Shown in pieces: positions 6,874 through 16,236 of a stretch of DNA of 47,016 bases. Each line of letters begins with the position of its first letter. Position 1 is the first letter of the stretch. Position numbers and translations under genes: made by a program. Below the pieces are notes generated by a model that was given only the letters and a program-made list of their open reading frames with translations, was not told the DNA's origin and did not search any database. Origin of the DNA: Spartobacteria bacterium UBA695 (GTDB lineage Bacteria > Verrucomicrobiota > Verrucomicrobiia > Chthoniobacterales > Chthoniobacteraceae); assembly GCA_002298145.1 (NCBI GenBank), contig DBMP01000012.1, forward strand, positions 43,258-90,273, read 5' to 3'.

Positions 6874-8685
6874 TTACGCCTTCTGCGCCCGTTTGCGGGC
6901 GTTGGCGTCGAGGATCTTCTTGCGCAGGCGCAGGCTCTTGGGGGTCGCTTCGACGTATTCGTCCGGCCCGATGTATTCGAGCGCGCGCTCGAGGGTCATG
7001 ATGACCGGGGCCGCCAGGGCGATGCCTTTGCCGTCGCCGCTGGAACGCATGTTGTTGAGCCGCTTGGCCTTGCACGGGTTCACGGGCATGTCGTCGGGAC
7101 GGGCGTTTTCGCCGATGATCATCCCGGCGTAAATGTCCTCTTGCGGCCCAATAAAGAGCCGTCCGCGCTCCTGGATGGCTTCCAGGGAGTAGCTCATGGA
7201 GACGCCTTGTTCCATGGATACCAGCACGCCGTTGTAGCGGGTGGGGATGTCGCCCTTGTGCGGGGCGTATTCCTTGAAGATATGCGACATGATGCCGAGG
7301 CCCTTGGTGCAGTTGATCAGGTCCGTTTCGAAGCCGATCAAGCCGCGCGTGGGGACTTCCGCCTCCACGGTGACGGTGGTGGCCTGGTGGTTCATGCTGA
7401 TGATGTTCCCCTTGCGGGTGGCCAGCGATTGCAGGATCGCGCCCAAGTCGTTGGAGGGGACGTCCACGTAGACGCTTTCAATCGGCTCCAGGAGGTTGCC
7501 CTTTTCGTCGCGGTGGAAGATGACTTCCGGGCGGGAAACCAGGAGCTCGAAGCCTTCGCGCCGCATTTGCTCCACCAGGATGGCGATCTGCATTTCGCCG
7601 CGGGCCTGGACCTCGAATTGCCCGGCGATGTCGGTGTCGCTGAAAATGATGGAGACGTTGGTACGGGTCTCGCGCACGAGCCGCTCGCGGATCTGGCGGG
7701 CCGTTAAGAGCTTGCCTTCGCGTCCGGCCAGCGGGCCGTCGTTGATGCAAATGCCCATGGTGATGGTGGGCGGGTCGATGTCTACGAAAGGCAGCGGCAG
7801 GCGCTCCTCGGTGTCGGTGATGGTTTCGCCAATGTAGACGTCTTCAAAGCCGGTCAGGCCGACGATGTCTCCGGCGGCGGCGTGTTTCAGCTCCACTTTC
7901 TGCATCCCTTTGTAGCCAAAGAGGGCGGTGACGTTGCTCCGTTCGCGGCGGCCGTCTGCGTGAATACAGACCACCGTGTCGCCCACGCTGACCCGACCGC
8001 TGACGATCCGCCCGTAGGCAACGCGCCCGAGGTAGTCGGAGTAGTCGAGGTTGGAGGCGATCATCTGGAAGTAGTTGACGTCGGACTTCGCGGGCGCCGG
8101 GATGTATTTGGCAATCGCCTCAAAGAGCGGCTCCATGTTTTCGGACTTTTCGCCGATTTCCTTCATGGCGTAGCCGTCGCGGGCGCTGGCGTAGACGACG
8201 GGGAAGTCGAGCTGCTTGTCCGTGGCGTGGAGTTCGAGGAAGAGCTCAAACACCTGGTCCAGCACCTTGTGGGGCTGGGAGTTTTCGCGGTCGATCTTAT
8301 TAATGACCACGATCACCGTGGCGCCGTTGGCCAGCGCCTTCTTTAATACAAACTTGGTCTGGGCCTGCGGGCCGTCTTTGGCGTCCACCAGGAGCAGCAC
8401 GCCGTCCACCATTTTCATAACGCGCTCGACCTCGCCGCCGAAGTCGGCATGGCCGGGGGTGTCGACGATGTTAACGTGATAGCCTTTCCACTCAAAGGAA
8501 GCATTCTTCGCACGGATGGTGATGCCTTTTTCGCGTTCCAGGTCCATGGAGTCCATAATGCGCACCTCCTGCGAGATGGCTTGGTTGGCGCGGAAGGTGC
8601 CCGACTGCTTGAGCAGCTGGTCCACCAGGGTAGTTTTGCCATGATCGACGTGGGCGATAATGGCTATGTTGCGGATTTTCTCCAT
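6874..8685 (-). CDS. typA: ribosome-associated translational GTPase TypA/BipA
   Basis: 603-residue GTPase of the EF-G-like family, acting on 50S assembly and stress adaptation. The P-loop AHVDHGKTT is at 11-19, G2 lies in the REKGITIR segment, G3 DTPGHADFGGEVERVM is at 75-90, and G4 NKID is near 130. Domain II, the EF-G III/V-like domains and the TypA-specific C-terminal domain (YTSYSLEAIQERG-like region and KSLRLRKK tail) are complete. The start at 8685 (MEKIRNIAIIAHVDHGK) matches the family; the frame is open 61 codons further upstream but that part is not conserved and runs into the rpsT gene. It is divergent from rpsT. Confidence 0.95.
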   Translation of the reverse strand: MEKIRNIAIIAHVDHGKTTLVDQLLKQSGTFRANQAISQEVRIMDSMDLEREKGITIRAKNASFEWKGYHVNIVDTPGHADFGGEVERVMKMVDGVLLLVDAKDGPQAQTKFVLKKALANGATVIVVINKIDRENSQPHKVLDQVFELFLELHATDKQLDFPVVYASARDGYAMKEIGEKSENMEPLFEAIAKYIPAPAKSDVNYFQMIASNLDYSDYLGRVAYGRIVSGRVSVGDTVVCIHADGRRERSNVTALFGYKGMQKVELKHAAAGDIVGLTGFEDVYIGETITDTEERLPLPFVDIDPPTITMGICINDGPLAGREGKLLTARQIRERLVRETRTNVSIIFSDTDIAGQFEVQARGEMQIAILVEQMRREGFELLVSRPEVIFHRDEKGNLLEPIESVYVDVPSNDLGAILQSLATRKGNIISMNHQATTVTVEAEVPTRGLIGFETDLINCTKGLGIMSHIFKEYAPHKGDIPTRYNGVLVSMEQGVSMSYSLEAIQERGRLFIGPQEDIYAGMIIGENARPDDMPVNPCKAKRLNNMRSSGDGKGIALAAPVIMTLERALEYIGPDEYVEATPKSLRLRKKILDANARKRAQKA

Positions 8686-8782
8686 GAGTGTAGTCGGTAA
8701 ATTCTTATTCAAAAGGGTCGGGAATATGCGGTCTGTAGGGTCAGGAGTCAAACCGATTAGAGTAAATTCTTTGTGTCTGGTG

Positions 8783-8811
8783 TTGACAAGCGCCCCCGGG
8801 AAGTGCATTTT
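8783..8811 (+). promoter_or_regulatory. candidate sigma70 promoter of rpsT
   Basis: TTGACA (perfect -35) at 8783-8788, a 17-bp spacer, then CATTTT (-10) at 8806-8811, 31 bp before the rpsT start. The -10 is weak but spacing and position are right. Confidence 0.5.
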
Positions 8812-8842
8812 CCGCGTCCTTTCCTTTCGTAAAAGATAAGCC

Positions 8843-9106
8843 ATGGCCAATACCAAATCCGCAGCCAAACGCGCTCGCCAGACCGAAGTCCGGACTGCGC
8901 AGAACCGTGCCGTTCAGAGCACCATCAAGACCTTTGCCAAATCCTTCGACACCGCCGTTAAGGCCGGGAACAAGGAAGAGTCCAAAGCCGCCTATGCCAA
9001 GCTGACCTCGGCCCTCGACAAGGCCGCCAAGGAAGGCCGGGTTCACCAGAACCTCGCCGACCGCCGCAAGGGCCGCCTCGCCAAGAAGCTGGCCGCGCTT
9101 GCTTAA
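8843..9106 (+). CDS. rpsT: 30S ribosomal protein S20
   Basis: 87-residue, very basic, helical protein that binds 16S rRNA early in 30S assembly. The N-terminus MANTKSAAKRARQTEVRT and the C-terminal NLADRRKGRLAKKL are typical of S20, and the length is normal. It is a single gene with its own promoter-like sequence and a strong terminator, as often seen for rpsT. It is divergent from typA. Confidence 0.97.
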   Translation: MANTKSAAKRARQTEVRTAQNRAVQSTIKTFAKSFDTAVKAGNKEESKAAYAKLTSALDKAAKEGRVHQNLADRRKGRLAKKLAALA

Positions 9107-9130
9107 GGCAAACCGCTTGTAGATTTTAAG

Positions 9131-9167
9131 AGCACAAGCTCCTTTAGAGGGGCTTGTGCTTTTTTTT
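9131..9167 (+). terminator. intrinsic terminator after rpsT
   Basis: AGCACAAGC at 9131-9139 pairs with GCTTGTGCT at 9152-9160, followed directly by eight T. It lies 24 bp after the rpsT stop. Confidence 0.92.
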
Positions 9168-9262
9168 GTGAAAAAAGGGGGAGGATTTTACACAGAGGAG
9201 ACGGAGGTTTTGAGCTTTGGTGCCGGAATGCCCGAGGGGGCGGGTTCCCCCCTGGCCTGCCA

Positions 9263-9349
9263 GCGCCCCTTCAGGGCGCGAACCTTTTTCTTCCCGGTGG
9301 TCCCAGGGCGTTGCCCTGGGCTATAGAACCCCGTGCGCTTTCAGCGCAC
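9263..9349. repeat. cluster of three hairpin repeats
   Basis: GCGCCC-cttca-GGGCGC (9263-9279), CCCAGGGC-gtt-GCCCTGGG (9302-9320) and GTGCGCT-ttc-AGCGCAC (9333-9349). I recall this hairpin series as a common noncoding repeat in Verrucomicrobiota and Planctomycetota, but that could not be checked here. Confidence 0.7.
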
Positions 9350-9419
9350 CCCGCAACCCTCTTCCCCCCCTCCGTGTCCTCTGACTCGAAAATAGGTGCC
9401 CTATAAAAAAGGCAGAGGG

Positions 9420-9485
9420 CTCACGCAAAGACGCAAAGGCGCAAAGAGTCCTGCCTTTCTTTGCGCCTTTGCGCCTTTGCGTGAG
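9420..9485. repeat. octamer-based long inverted repeat
   Basis: Left arm 9420-9446 holds three CGCAAAGN octamers; right arm 9459-9485 is its reverse complement with one mismatch in 27 bp, around a 12-nt loop. A matching structure lies at 41901-41978. Confidence 0.9.
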
Positions 9486-9561
9486 TATCAATATCCCCTC
9501 TCTTTTTTCACGCCGCGTGGTGCCCCCCCTGTGGTGCATGGGAATCTGTGGTGCAATTCCC

Positions 9562-10176
9562 CTACCCCCGCCGGAGCAGCGCCCGGAAGATCGGCTGGCC
9601 CTTGGCGCGGTATTGGCGCTCGAAGTCGGTTTGCGGGTATTCCTCGCCCGGGTCCCACGGTTCCTCCACAAAGCCCGGGTGAGGCTCGAAGACTGCCCGC
9701 ATGTGCTTGAAGTAGTCCTCGTTATCGGTGGTCAGGCGCAGTTCGCCCCCGGGGACCAGCGCCCGGTGCACCACGTCCAGGAACTCCGTCTGAATCAAGC
9801 GGTTGCCGTGGTGGCGGCGCTTGGGCCACGGGTCCGGGTGCATGATGTGGAAGACCGTCACCGACCCGGGCGGCAGGAGGTAGCGCACAAAGTAGTGGCT
9901 CTCGATACGCAGGGCCCGGCCGTTGGGCGCGGCGATGCGGGCCAGCTTGCGGCAGATTTTCGTGAGCCGCCCGAGCAAGCGCTCCACGGCCAGAAAGTTG
10001 CGCTCCGGGTGGCGCTTGACCATCTCCAGGATGAAATCCCCGTCGCCCGCGCCGAGGTCGATCTCCAGCGGAAGGTCCGAGCGGCCCGGGAACACCGCCG
10101 CGAGATCGAGGGGAACGCAGTAATTCTCGGGAACATACTCCAGTGAGTCGGGCGGAACGAGGAAGACGGATTGCAT
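9562..10176 (-). CDS. trmB: tRNA (guanine-N7-)-methyltransferase TrmB
   Basis: 204-residue SAM-dependent enzyme that makes m7G46 in tRNA. The SAM-binding motif EIDLGAGDGDF is at 38-48. The family signature PDPWPKRRHHGNR is at 114-126, followed by the TDNEDY segment that helps position the substrate. Length is slightly short but complete for the bacterial monomer. It stands alone on the minus strand, divergent from argG, with the starts about 110 bp apart. The ATG at 10176 begins directly before the conserved region, so the start is reasonable. Confidence 0.93.
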   Translation of the reverse strand: MQSVFLVPPDSLEYVPENYCVPLDLAAVFPGRSDLPLEIDLGAGDGDFILEMVKRHPERNFLAVERLLGRLTKICRKLARIAAPNGRALRIESHYFVRYLLPPGSVTVFHIMHPDPWPKRRHHGNRLIQTEFLDVVHRALVPGGELRLTTDNEDYFKHMRAVFEPHPGFVEEPWDPGEEYPQTDFERQYRAKGQPIFRALLRRG

Positions 10177-10285
10177 CGGATGGCGGTAGGCTTGAGCAAT
10201 CTATTGCTAATTGAGCCCCGGCGATTGGCAATCTTTTACGAATTTCTTGGCGAAGGGGCGCATTGATGCTTCAATCGGCCCCTCT

Positions 10286-11578
<1,293 letters not shown>

Positions 11579-11611
11579 AACGCGCCCGCCGCGATCTTCA
11601 TAGATCCTTAG

Positions 11612-11655
11612 AAAACGAGCCCATGGGAGTGATTTCCCATGGGCCCGTTTTTTTT
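11612..11655 (+). terminator. terminator after argG, possibly bidirectional
   Basis: AAAACG-a-GCCCATGGGA pairs with TCCCATGGGC-CCGTTTT, followed by eight T. The A-rich left flank could give a short U tract for the convergent minus-strand operon that ends at 11679. Confidence 0.9.
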
Positions 11656-11678
11656 ACGCGCTAGTCTATTGGGCGCGC

Positions 11679-12443
11679 CTATTGCATCAGCACCGCCAGC
11701 TCCCGGAGGGGATCGCTCCCTTTGGGCGGGATGAACTCGTGCGTTACGTAGCCGGTATAGCCGGTTTCCATGATCGCATTGAAAATGGCTGGGTAATACA
11801 ACTCCTGCGTGGAGTTGATCGGCCCCCGGCCGGGGTTGCCCGCCGTGTGGTAGTGCACGAAGCGCGGGTGATGATCCTGGATCGTCCGGATGATATCCCC
11901 CTCCATGACCTGCATGTGGTAGATGTCGTAGAGCAGGCCGAACCCGGGCGAGCCGACCCGCTCGCAGAGGCGCAGGCCCCAGGCGGAGTGGTCGGCCTGG
12001 TAATCGGGGTGGTCCACCTTGCTGTTGAGCAGCTCCATCGCGAGCGTTACCCCGACCTCGGCGGCGCGCGGGGCCACGCGGCCCAGCGTTTCGGCGCAAA
12101 TCGCCAGGCCGGTCTCGTCGTCCAGGCCGTTGCGGTTACCGGAGAAGCAAATCAGCACCGGGATCTGCCACTGGGCCGCTTTGTCGATATTGGCCAGCAG
12201 CTCGTTTTCGATGCGCCGGGTGTTTTCCCTCCGGTTGAGGCCGTCCTCGATTGTCCCGTGACCGTTGACCGCCGCGATGCGCAGCCCGTGGTCGCGGGCC
12301 AGAGGCCAGAGCGCTTCGTCGATGAGGTCCACGGCGCGGTAGCCGAGCCTGGCCGCGCCTGAAAGGAGCACCTCGGGCTCTACGCCCCGGTTGGCGAAGC
12401 ACCACCAGGAAAAACCAAATTGCAGCTGTTTCATTTTAGTCAT
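11679..12443 (-). CDS. sugar phosphate isomerase/epimerase, hydroxypyruvate isomerase-like
   Basis: 254-residue TIM-barrel protein of the xylose isomerase-like/AP endonuclease 2 superfamily. Family metal ligands are visible as LAMELLNSKVDHPDYQ, YDIYHMQVMEGD, HYHTAGNPGRG and a late HEF. The hydroxypyruvate isomerase subfamily fits best (NGRNEL-like region, H-x-AGNPGR), but substrate is not proven. The start at 12443 overlaps the stop of the dehydrogenase gene as TAATG, so the two are translationally coupled; a second ATG three codons later is also possible. With the divergent AraC regulator this looks like a small carbohydrate-catabolic operon. Confidence 0.82.
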   Translation of the reverse strand: MTKMKQLQFGFSWWCFANRGVEPEVLLSGAARLGYRAVDLIDEALWPLARDHGLRIAAVNGHGTIEDGLNRRENTRRIENELLANIDKAAQWQIPVLICFSGNRNGLDDETGLAICAETLGRVAPRAAEVGVTLAMELLNSKVDHPDYQADHSAWGLRLCERVGSPGFGLLYDIYHMQVMEGDIIRTIQDHHPRFVHYHTAGNPGRGPINSTQELYYPAIFNAIMETGYTGYVTHEFIPPKGSDPLRELAVLMQ

Positions 12444-13450
12444 TACAGGCTCCAGTTGAAGAGGATGCCCATGGTGTGGGCCCGGTCGCGGTTGGCGACG
12501 GCGTAGGCTTCCTCGCAGTCGGCTGGTTTGAAGACATGGGTATTGAGCCCGTCGAGCGCGAAGCGGCCGCTGCTCGCCAGGGTGAAGAAAAGGCGCGTGA
12601 TCGAGGCTTCGTTCCACTCCGGGGTGTTGTGGCAGTCGTGAGCGCCGACGATTGTCAGCCCCCGCGTGATGACGTCCGGGGTGAGGTGCTGCTGGCCGGG
12701 CCGCCCGGTGTCGCCGAGGACCACGACGCGCCCGTACTGGGCCGCGAGCCCCTGGGCCGCCGCGAAGACTGCCGCGTTGCCCGTCGAGTCGATGACCAAC
12801 CGGGGAAGCTGGCCGCCGTTGCCTGCCAGGACTTCTTCGCGGGCCGCCTCGATGGTGTTGGCGATGGTGGCCGTTGCCCCGCCCGCCTGGGCCATGCAAA
12901 GGCGGCTGGAAAGGCCGTCAGCGACGATGATAGCAGCCGCGCCCGCCGCCCGCGCCCAGCGCACGGACATCTGGCCGATGGGGCCCGCGCCGATGATGAG
13001 CACGCTGTCGCCGAGGCGGTATTCGGCGACTTTTGCCCCGTGGAAGGCGATCTTGGCCAGGGCGAACCAGACGGCTTTTTCAAAGTCGAGCCCATCGGGG
13101 ATCGGGTAACAAGAGGCGGCGTTCACGTTGGCGTGGGAGGTGTGGCCGGAGCGGTAGGCCACGCGGTCGCCGGGCTTGAGCGTCGTGACGGCGGCTCCGG
13201 CGGCCTCGATGGTTCCCACGTTGCAGTAGCCGGGGTAGAAGGGGTACTTCACCCAGTTGTCCCAGTGGGTGCCGGGGTCGAAGAGGCGGTTGAAGACGAT
13301 GTTCTCCGTCCCGATGCTCATCAGCGAGACGTGGGTGCGGATCCGGACTTCGTTTTCGGCGATGGGGGGGAGTTCGTGGTTTTCGAGTTGGACGGCTTGT
13401 TTGCCGGTAAAAACCAGGCGTTGGGCGGCGGTTTGGGATGCGTTTGGCAT
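12443..13450 (-). CDS. MDR-superfamily dehydrogenase lacking the usual catalytic zinc ligands
   Basis: 335-residue medium-chain dehydrogenase/reductase. GroES-like domain first, then a Rossmann domain with the nucleotide motif GAGPIGQM near 155-162. The usual Cys of the CGTD motif is replaced (MSIGTEN) and the GHE motif reads GYCNVG, so catalytic zinc is probably absent; a C-H pair in SCYPIP is not at the usual position. Such zinc-less members act on sugars, polyols or quinones. ATG at 13450 is chosen; a TTG at 13459 in the same frame is a fair alternative with an AGGTGG upstream. It is the first gene of the operon with the isomerase/epimerase. Confidence 0.8.
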   Translation of the reverse strand: MPNASQTAAQRLVFTGKQAVQLENHELPPIAENEVRIRTHVSLMSIGTENIVFNRLFDPGTHWDNWVKYPFYPGYCNVGTIEAAGAAVTTLKPGDRVAYRSGHTSHANVNAASCYPIPDGLDFEKAVWFALAKIAFHGAKVAEYRLGDSVLIIGAGPIGQMSVRWARAAGAAAIIVADGLSSRLCMAQAGGATATIANTIEAAREEVLAGNGGQLPRLVIDSTGNAAVFAAAQGLAAQYGRVVVLGDTGRPGQQHLTPDVITRGLTIVGAHDCHNTPEWNEASITRLFFTLASSGRFALDGLNTHVFKPADCEEAYAVANRDRAHTMGILFNWSL

Positions 13451-13475
13451 GACTTCCAAAAACCACCTTTCCCGC

Positions 13476-13562
13476 CGGTTTAGCGATTCGAATAAATGGC
13501 GTTTTATTGTGGATTTCGGCGGTTACTGGAGCGGTTTGATCGAGAAATGGATTAACGGTTTG
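13476..13562. promoter_or_regulatory. candidate AraC binding repeats in the divergent promoter region
   Basis: CGGTTT occurs three times in the same orientation (13476, 13532, 13556); the last two extend to CGGTTTG, 24 bp apart, and the first two share a longer CGGTTT...AAATGG pattern. AraC-family proteins typically bind spaced direct repeats. The area lies between the dehydrogenase and the araC-type gene. Confidence 0.35.
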
Positions 13563-13597
13563 TAAATTCCGGTGAACGGCGATATTCCTTTCCGTGC

Positions 13598-14413
13598 ATG
13601 ATCCCTCTTGATTCCTGGTCCCGGTTTCTCGCCCGGCAGAGCGAGTGCCCTTCGCTGGAGTATGTCCACGGAATGCGCCACCCGGTGCAGGGCGGGACCT
13701 CCTGCGGCTTGCACGATCACCCGGAGTTCGAGATCGTTTACCACCCCCGGGGGCGCGGCGTGACTGTGCTGCGGGACGGGACGGTGCTGCCCTTTAAGGA
13801 AGGCGGTGTCGTGGTGTACGCCCCGCTCGTGGGGCACAACCAGGAGATGGAGGCCAGCGGGGAGGACCTTTGCGTGCAAATCTCGGCTCCCGCCTCGGAA
13901 AAGCTGCCCGTGGGCGCTCTTTATTTGCCGCATTTTGAAAGCCGGTCGTTGCGCGAGGAGCTTCACTTGCTTTCCCTCGGCCTGCCCCGGCTGACGAAGA
14001 CCGAGCAGACACTCTTTAACCTGCGGGCCACGGCGCTGCTGCTGGAGCTGATCCACCTGGCCTGCTCCCGGCGCGACCATGACGAAGCCCCGGCTGCCGA
14101 ACAGCATGTTCTGCGAGCCGAGCAGTTCATCCGCGAACGCTTTGCCGAAATCCGCTCGCTCGACGAAGTGGCTGCCCACCTGGGCGTGACGCACGACCAC
14201 CTGCGCCATGTTTTTAAGACGTTGCGGGGGATCTCGCTCATCCGCCACCTTAACGAAGTGCGCATCGAACGGGCCGAGACGCTCCTGCACCACTCGCGCC
14301 TGCCGCTCAAGCAGATCGCCACACTCTGCGGCTTTAAGGACGAGTACTACTTCTCGGCTGTCTTCCGGCAGTTCACCCAGTCAAGCCCGGGCGATTACCG
14401 CCGCCGAGCGTGA
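13598..14413 (+). CDS. AraC-family transcriptional regulator
   Basis: 271-residue regulator. The N-terminal cupin-like sensor domain carries HDHPEFEIVYH at about 38-48. The C-terminal ~100 residues hold two helix-turn-helix motifs: the first around LDEVAAHLGVTHDHLRHVF, the second around IATLCGFKDEYYFSAVFRQF, closing with the conserved SPGDYRR. It is transcribed divergently from the dehydrogenase/isomerase pair, so it probably activates that operon in response to a sugar or its derivative. Confidence 0.92.
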   Translation: MIPLDSWSRFLARQSECPSLEYVHGMRHPVQGGTSCGLHDHPEFEIVYHPRGRGVTVLRDGTVLPFKEGGVVVYAPLVGHNQEMEASGEDLCVQISAPASEKLPVGALYLPHFESRSLREELHLLSLGLPRLTKTEQTLFNLRATALLLELIHLACSRRDHDEAPAAEQHVLRAEQFIRERFAEIRSLDEVAAHLGVTHDHLRHVFKTLRGISLIRHLNEVRIERAETLLHHSRLPLKQIATLCGFKDEYYFSAVFRQFTQSSPGDYRRRA

Positions 14414-14423
14414 CCGGACCCGC

Positions 14424-15413
14424 TTACCGCGCCGGGAGTTTCACCGGGATGCACTTCGGGGTGGGCGAGCATTGGGCCGCCTTTTCATCGCCGGGGTAGG
14501 TCTTCTTGGAGGGCCAGATGAGCCGCCACGGTTCGCGCTTGATGGTGTCGGTGAACTGCTCGGCGTTTTGCACCGTTTTCGAGATGCACGGGCGGATGCA
14601 GTTGACGCTGGTTTTGATGCCCCGGGTGGTCGAGCGCAGGTTCTCGCTGGCCCGGCGGAAGTTGTGCAGCGAGGCGCTTACGTCCGGGTTGTCGGCGAGC
14701 TGGCCGGTGAAGCGCTGGGCGTTTTGCAGGGTCATCTTGAGCGGGCCGTCGTCGCAGGTCAGCGATTTCAGGTTATCCAGCGTGCAGCGGAGCGGTCCGC
14801 TGCTGCCGGAGAGGCAGACCATGTCGCCGCTGAACTGGCGGAACTGGGCCAGGGCGTTGGCCAGGTCGGAGTTGGGCGCGGTGAGGCCTTTGACGTTGTC
14901 GCTGGTGGCCTGGATGCTCTGGATGGCGGAGCGGGCGTCGGCGATCACGGGGTCGATCTTTTCGAGCACTTTCGCGCCCGCCTCGGTGAGGCCGAGCTGG
15001 CGCTGGCCGATGTAGGCGGTGTTCGTCGGGGCGAGGCCGGAGGTTTGGTTGCCGCGGGCGAAGTCGATCACCTGCTCGGCCAGCAGGCTGTATTGCATCA
15101 TCGTCACCTGCTCGTCGTAGAAGATCTGCGCGCGCGGGTCCACGGCCACCTCCACCATGGCTTCCAGCCCCGGCTTGGGCCGGTCCTCGTCGGGCACGGG
15201 CGTGACGACGCGCGCGACCTGCCCCACCTTGCGCCCCGCCAGCATGACCGGCGCGCCGACGTTGATGCCGTTGGCGTTGTCGAAGTAGACGCGGTACATG
15301 GTTCGCTGACCGGAAAGCCCGGGGGCTTGCAGGTAGATCAGTACGGCTGCCAGGATGGTGGAGGTGAAGACCACCAGGAGACCGGTTCGCAACTCGTCAC
15401 GGACAACTGCCAT
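14424..15413 (-). CDS. mlaD: MlaD-type MCE-domain substrate-binding protein
   Basis: 329-residue protein anchored by one N-terminal helix (about 8-28) with an MCE/MlaD domain at about 35-130 (GINVGAPVMLAGRKVGQV). A long helical region follows. It would face the periplasm and form the lipid-binding ring of the Mla phospholipid transporter. The distal part is Cys-containing (seven Cys), unlike E. coli MlaD, and much longer than its ~180 residues. GAGAGG 5 nt before the ATG supports the start. It is last in mlaE-mlaF-mlaD; no mlaB or mlaC is adjacent. Confidence 0.87.
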   Translation of the reverse strand: MAVVRDELRTGLLVVFTSTILAAVLIYLQAPGLSGQRTMYRVYFDNANGINVGAPVMLAGRKVGQVARVVTPVPDEDRPKPGLEAMVEVAVDPRAQIFYDEQVTMMQYSLLAEQVIDFARGNQTSGLAPTNTAYIGQRQLGLTEAGAKVLEKIDPVIADARSAIQSIQATSDNVKGLTAPNSDLANALAQFRQFSGDMVCLSGSSGPLRCTLDNLKSLTCDDGPLKMTLQNAQRFTGQLADNPDVSASLHNFRRASENLRSTTRGIKTSVNCIRPCISKTVQNAEQFTDTIKREPWRLIWPSKKTYPGDEKAAQCSPTPKCIPVKLPAR

Positions 15414-15441
15414 GTGTGCCTCTCATTCCAATAAAATTGGG

Positions 15442-16236
15442 TTAGCTGCCATTATGGATGGGGCCCTCCGTGCGGCCTTCGATGAACTGCTCCACCACGG
15501 GGTTGTGGCTGCCGCGGAAGCCCTCGGGCAGGCTCTCCTCGATGATGCGGCCCTGGAAAAGCATGGCGATGCGCGTGGCCACGCGGAAGGCGCTCTTAAG
15601 CTCGTGGGTGACGATGATGGAGGTGGCGTGGGTTTTCTCCGTCAGGTCGATAATCAGCTCGTCGATGACCGCCGAAAGGACGGGGTCGAGCCCTGTGGTC
15701 GGCTCGTCGAAAAGGATCAGCTCGGGCTCCATGACCAGCGCCCGGGCGATGGCGACGCGTTTGCGCATGCCGCCGGAGAGCTCCTCGGGCATTAGCGCGC
15801 CGGTCTCCTCCATGCCGACCATGGAGAGCTTTTCCTCGACGGTCCGGTGGATTTGCGCGCGGCGTTTGTGCGTCAGCTCCTGGAGCGGCAGGGCGAGGTT
15901 GTCGTGCACTGTCATGGAGGAGATGAGCGCCGAGGATTGGAAAACCATGGCCATGCGCGCGCGGGCGTTGTTGAGCTGGCGGCGGGAGGCATGCTCGATG
16001 TTGCGCCCCTGGAAGTAAACGCCTCCGGCGGTCGGCCTCAGGATGCCCAGGATTAGCCGCAGCAGTGTGCTTTTGCCCGCGCCGCTCTGGCCCATGATGA
16101 CCATGCGCTGCTTACGCCGGACGCTGAGGTTGAGCTGGCGCAGGACGGGCTTGTTCTCGAAGTCGAGGCACACCCCGCGCATCTCCACCATCGGCGGCTC
16201 ATCCTCTTCATCCGTGCGTTGTTCCCGCTCATTCAT
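15442..16236 (-). CDS. mlaF: Mla-type ABC transporter ATP-binding protein
   Basis: 264-residue ATPase. Walker A GQSGAGKST is at about 49-57, the ABC signature LSGGM near 153, Walker B LILFDEPTTGLDP right after, and the H-loop VTHELKS. The D-loop contains TGLDP as in MlaF. It drives lipid transport through the MlaE permease, with which it overlaps by 8 nt (start inside the end of mlaE). A 28-nt gap separates it from mlaD. Confidence 0.93.
   Translation of the reverse strand: MNEREQRTDEEDEPPMVEMRGVCLDFENKPVLRQLNLSVRRKQRMVIMGQSGAGKSTLLRLILGILRPTAGGVYFQGRNIEHASRRQLNNARARMAMVFQSSALISSMTVHDNLALPLQELTHKRRAQIHRTVEEKLSMVGMEETGALMPEELSGGMRKRVAIARALVMEPELILFDEPTTGLDPVLSAVIDELIIDLTEKTHATSIIVTHELKSAFRVATRIAMLFQGRIIEESLPEGFRGSHNPVVEQFIEGRTEGPIHNGS

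Larger units (their letters stand above)
9171..9561. other. gene-free stretch made of repeats
   Basis: No gene recognised between the rpsT terminator and trmB. It contains a 'CACAGAGGAGACGGAGG' low-complexity segment near 9191, three hairpins (9263-9349) and a long octamer inverted repeat (9420-9485). The end near 9520-9560 has no visible feature. Confidence 0.7.
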
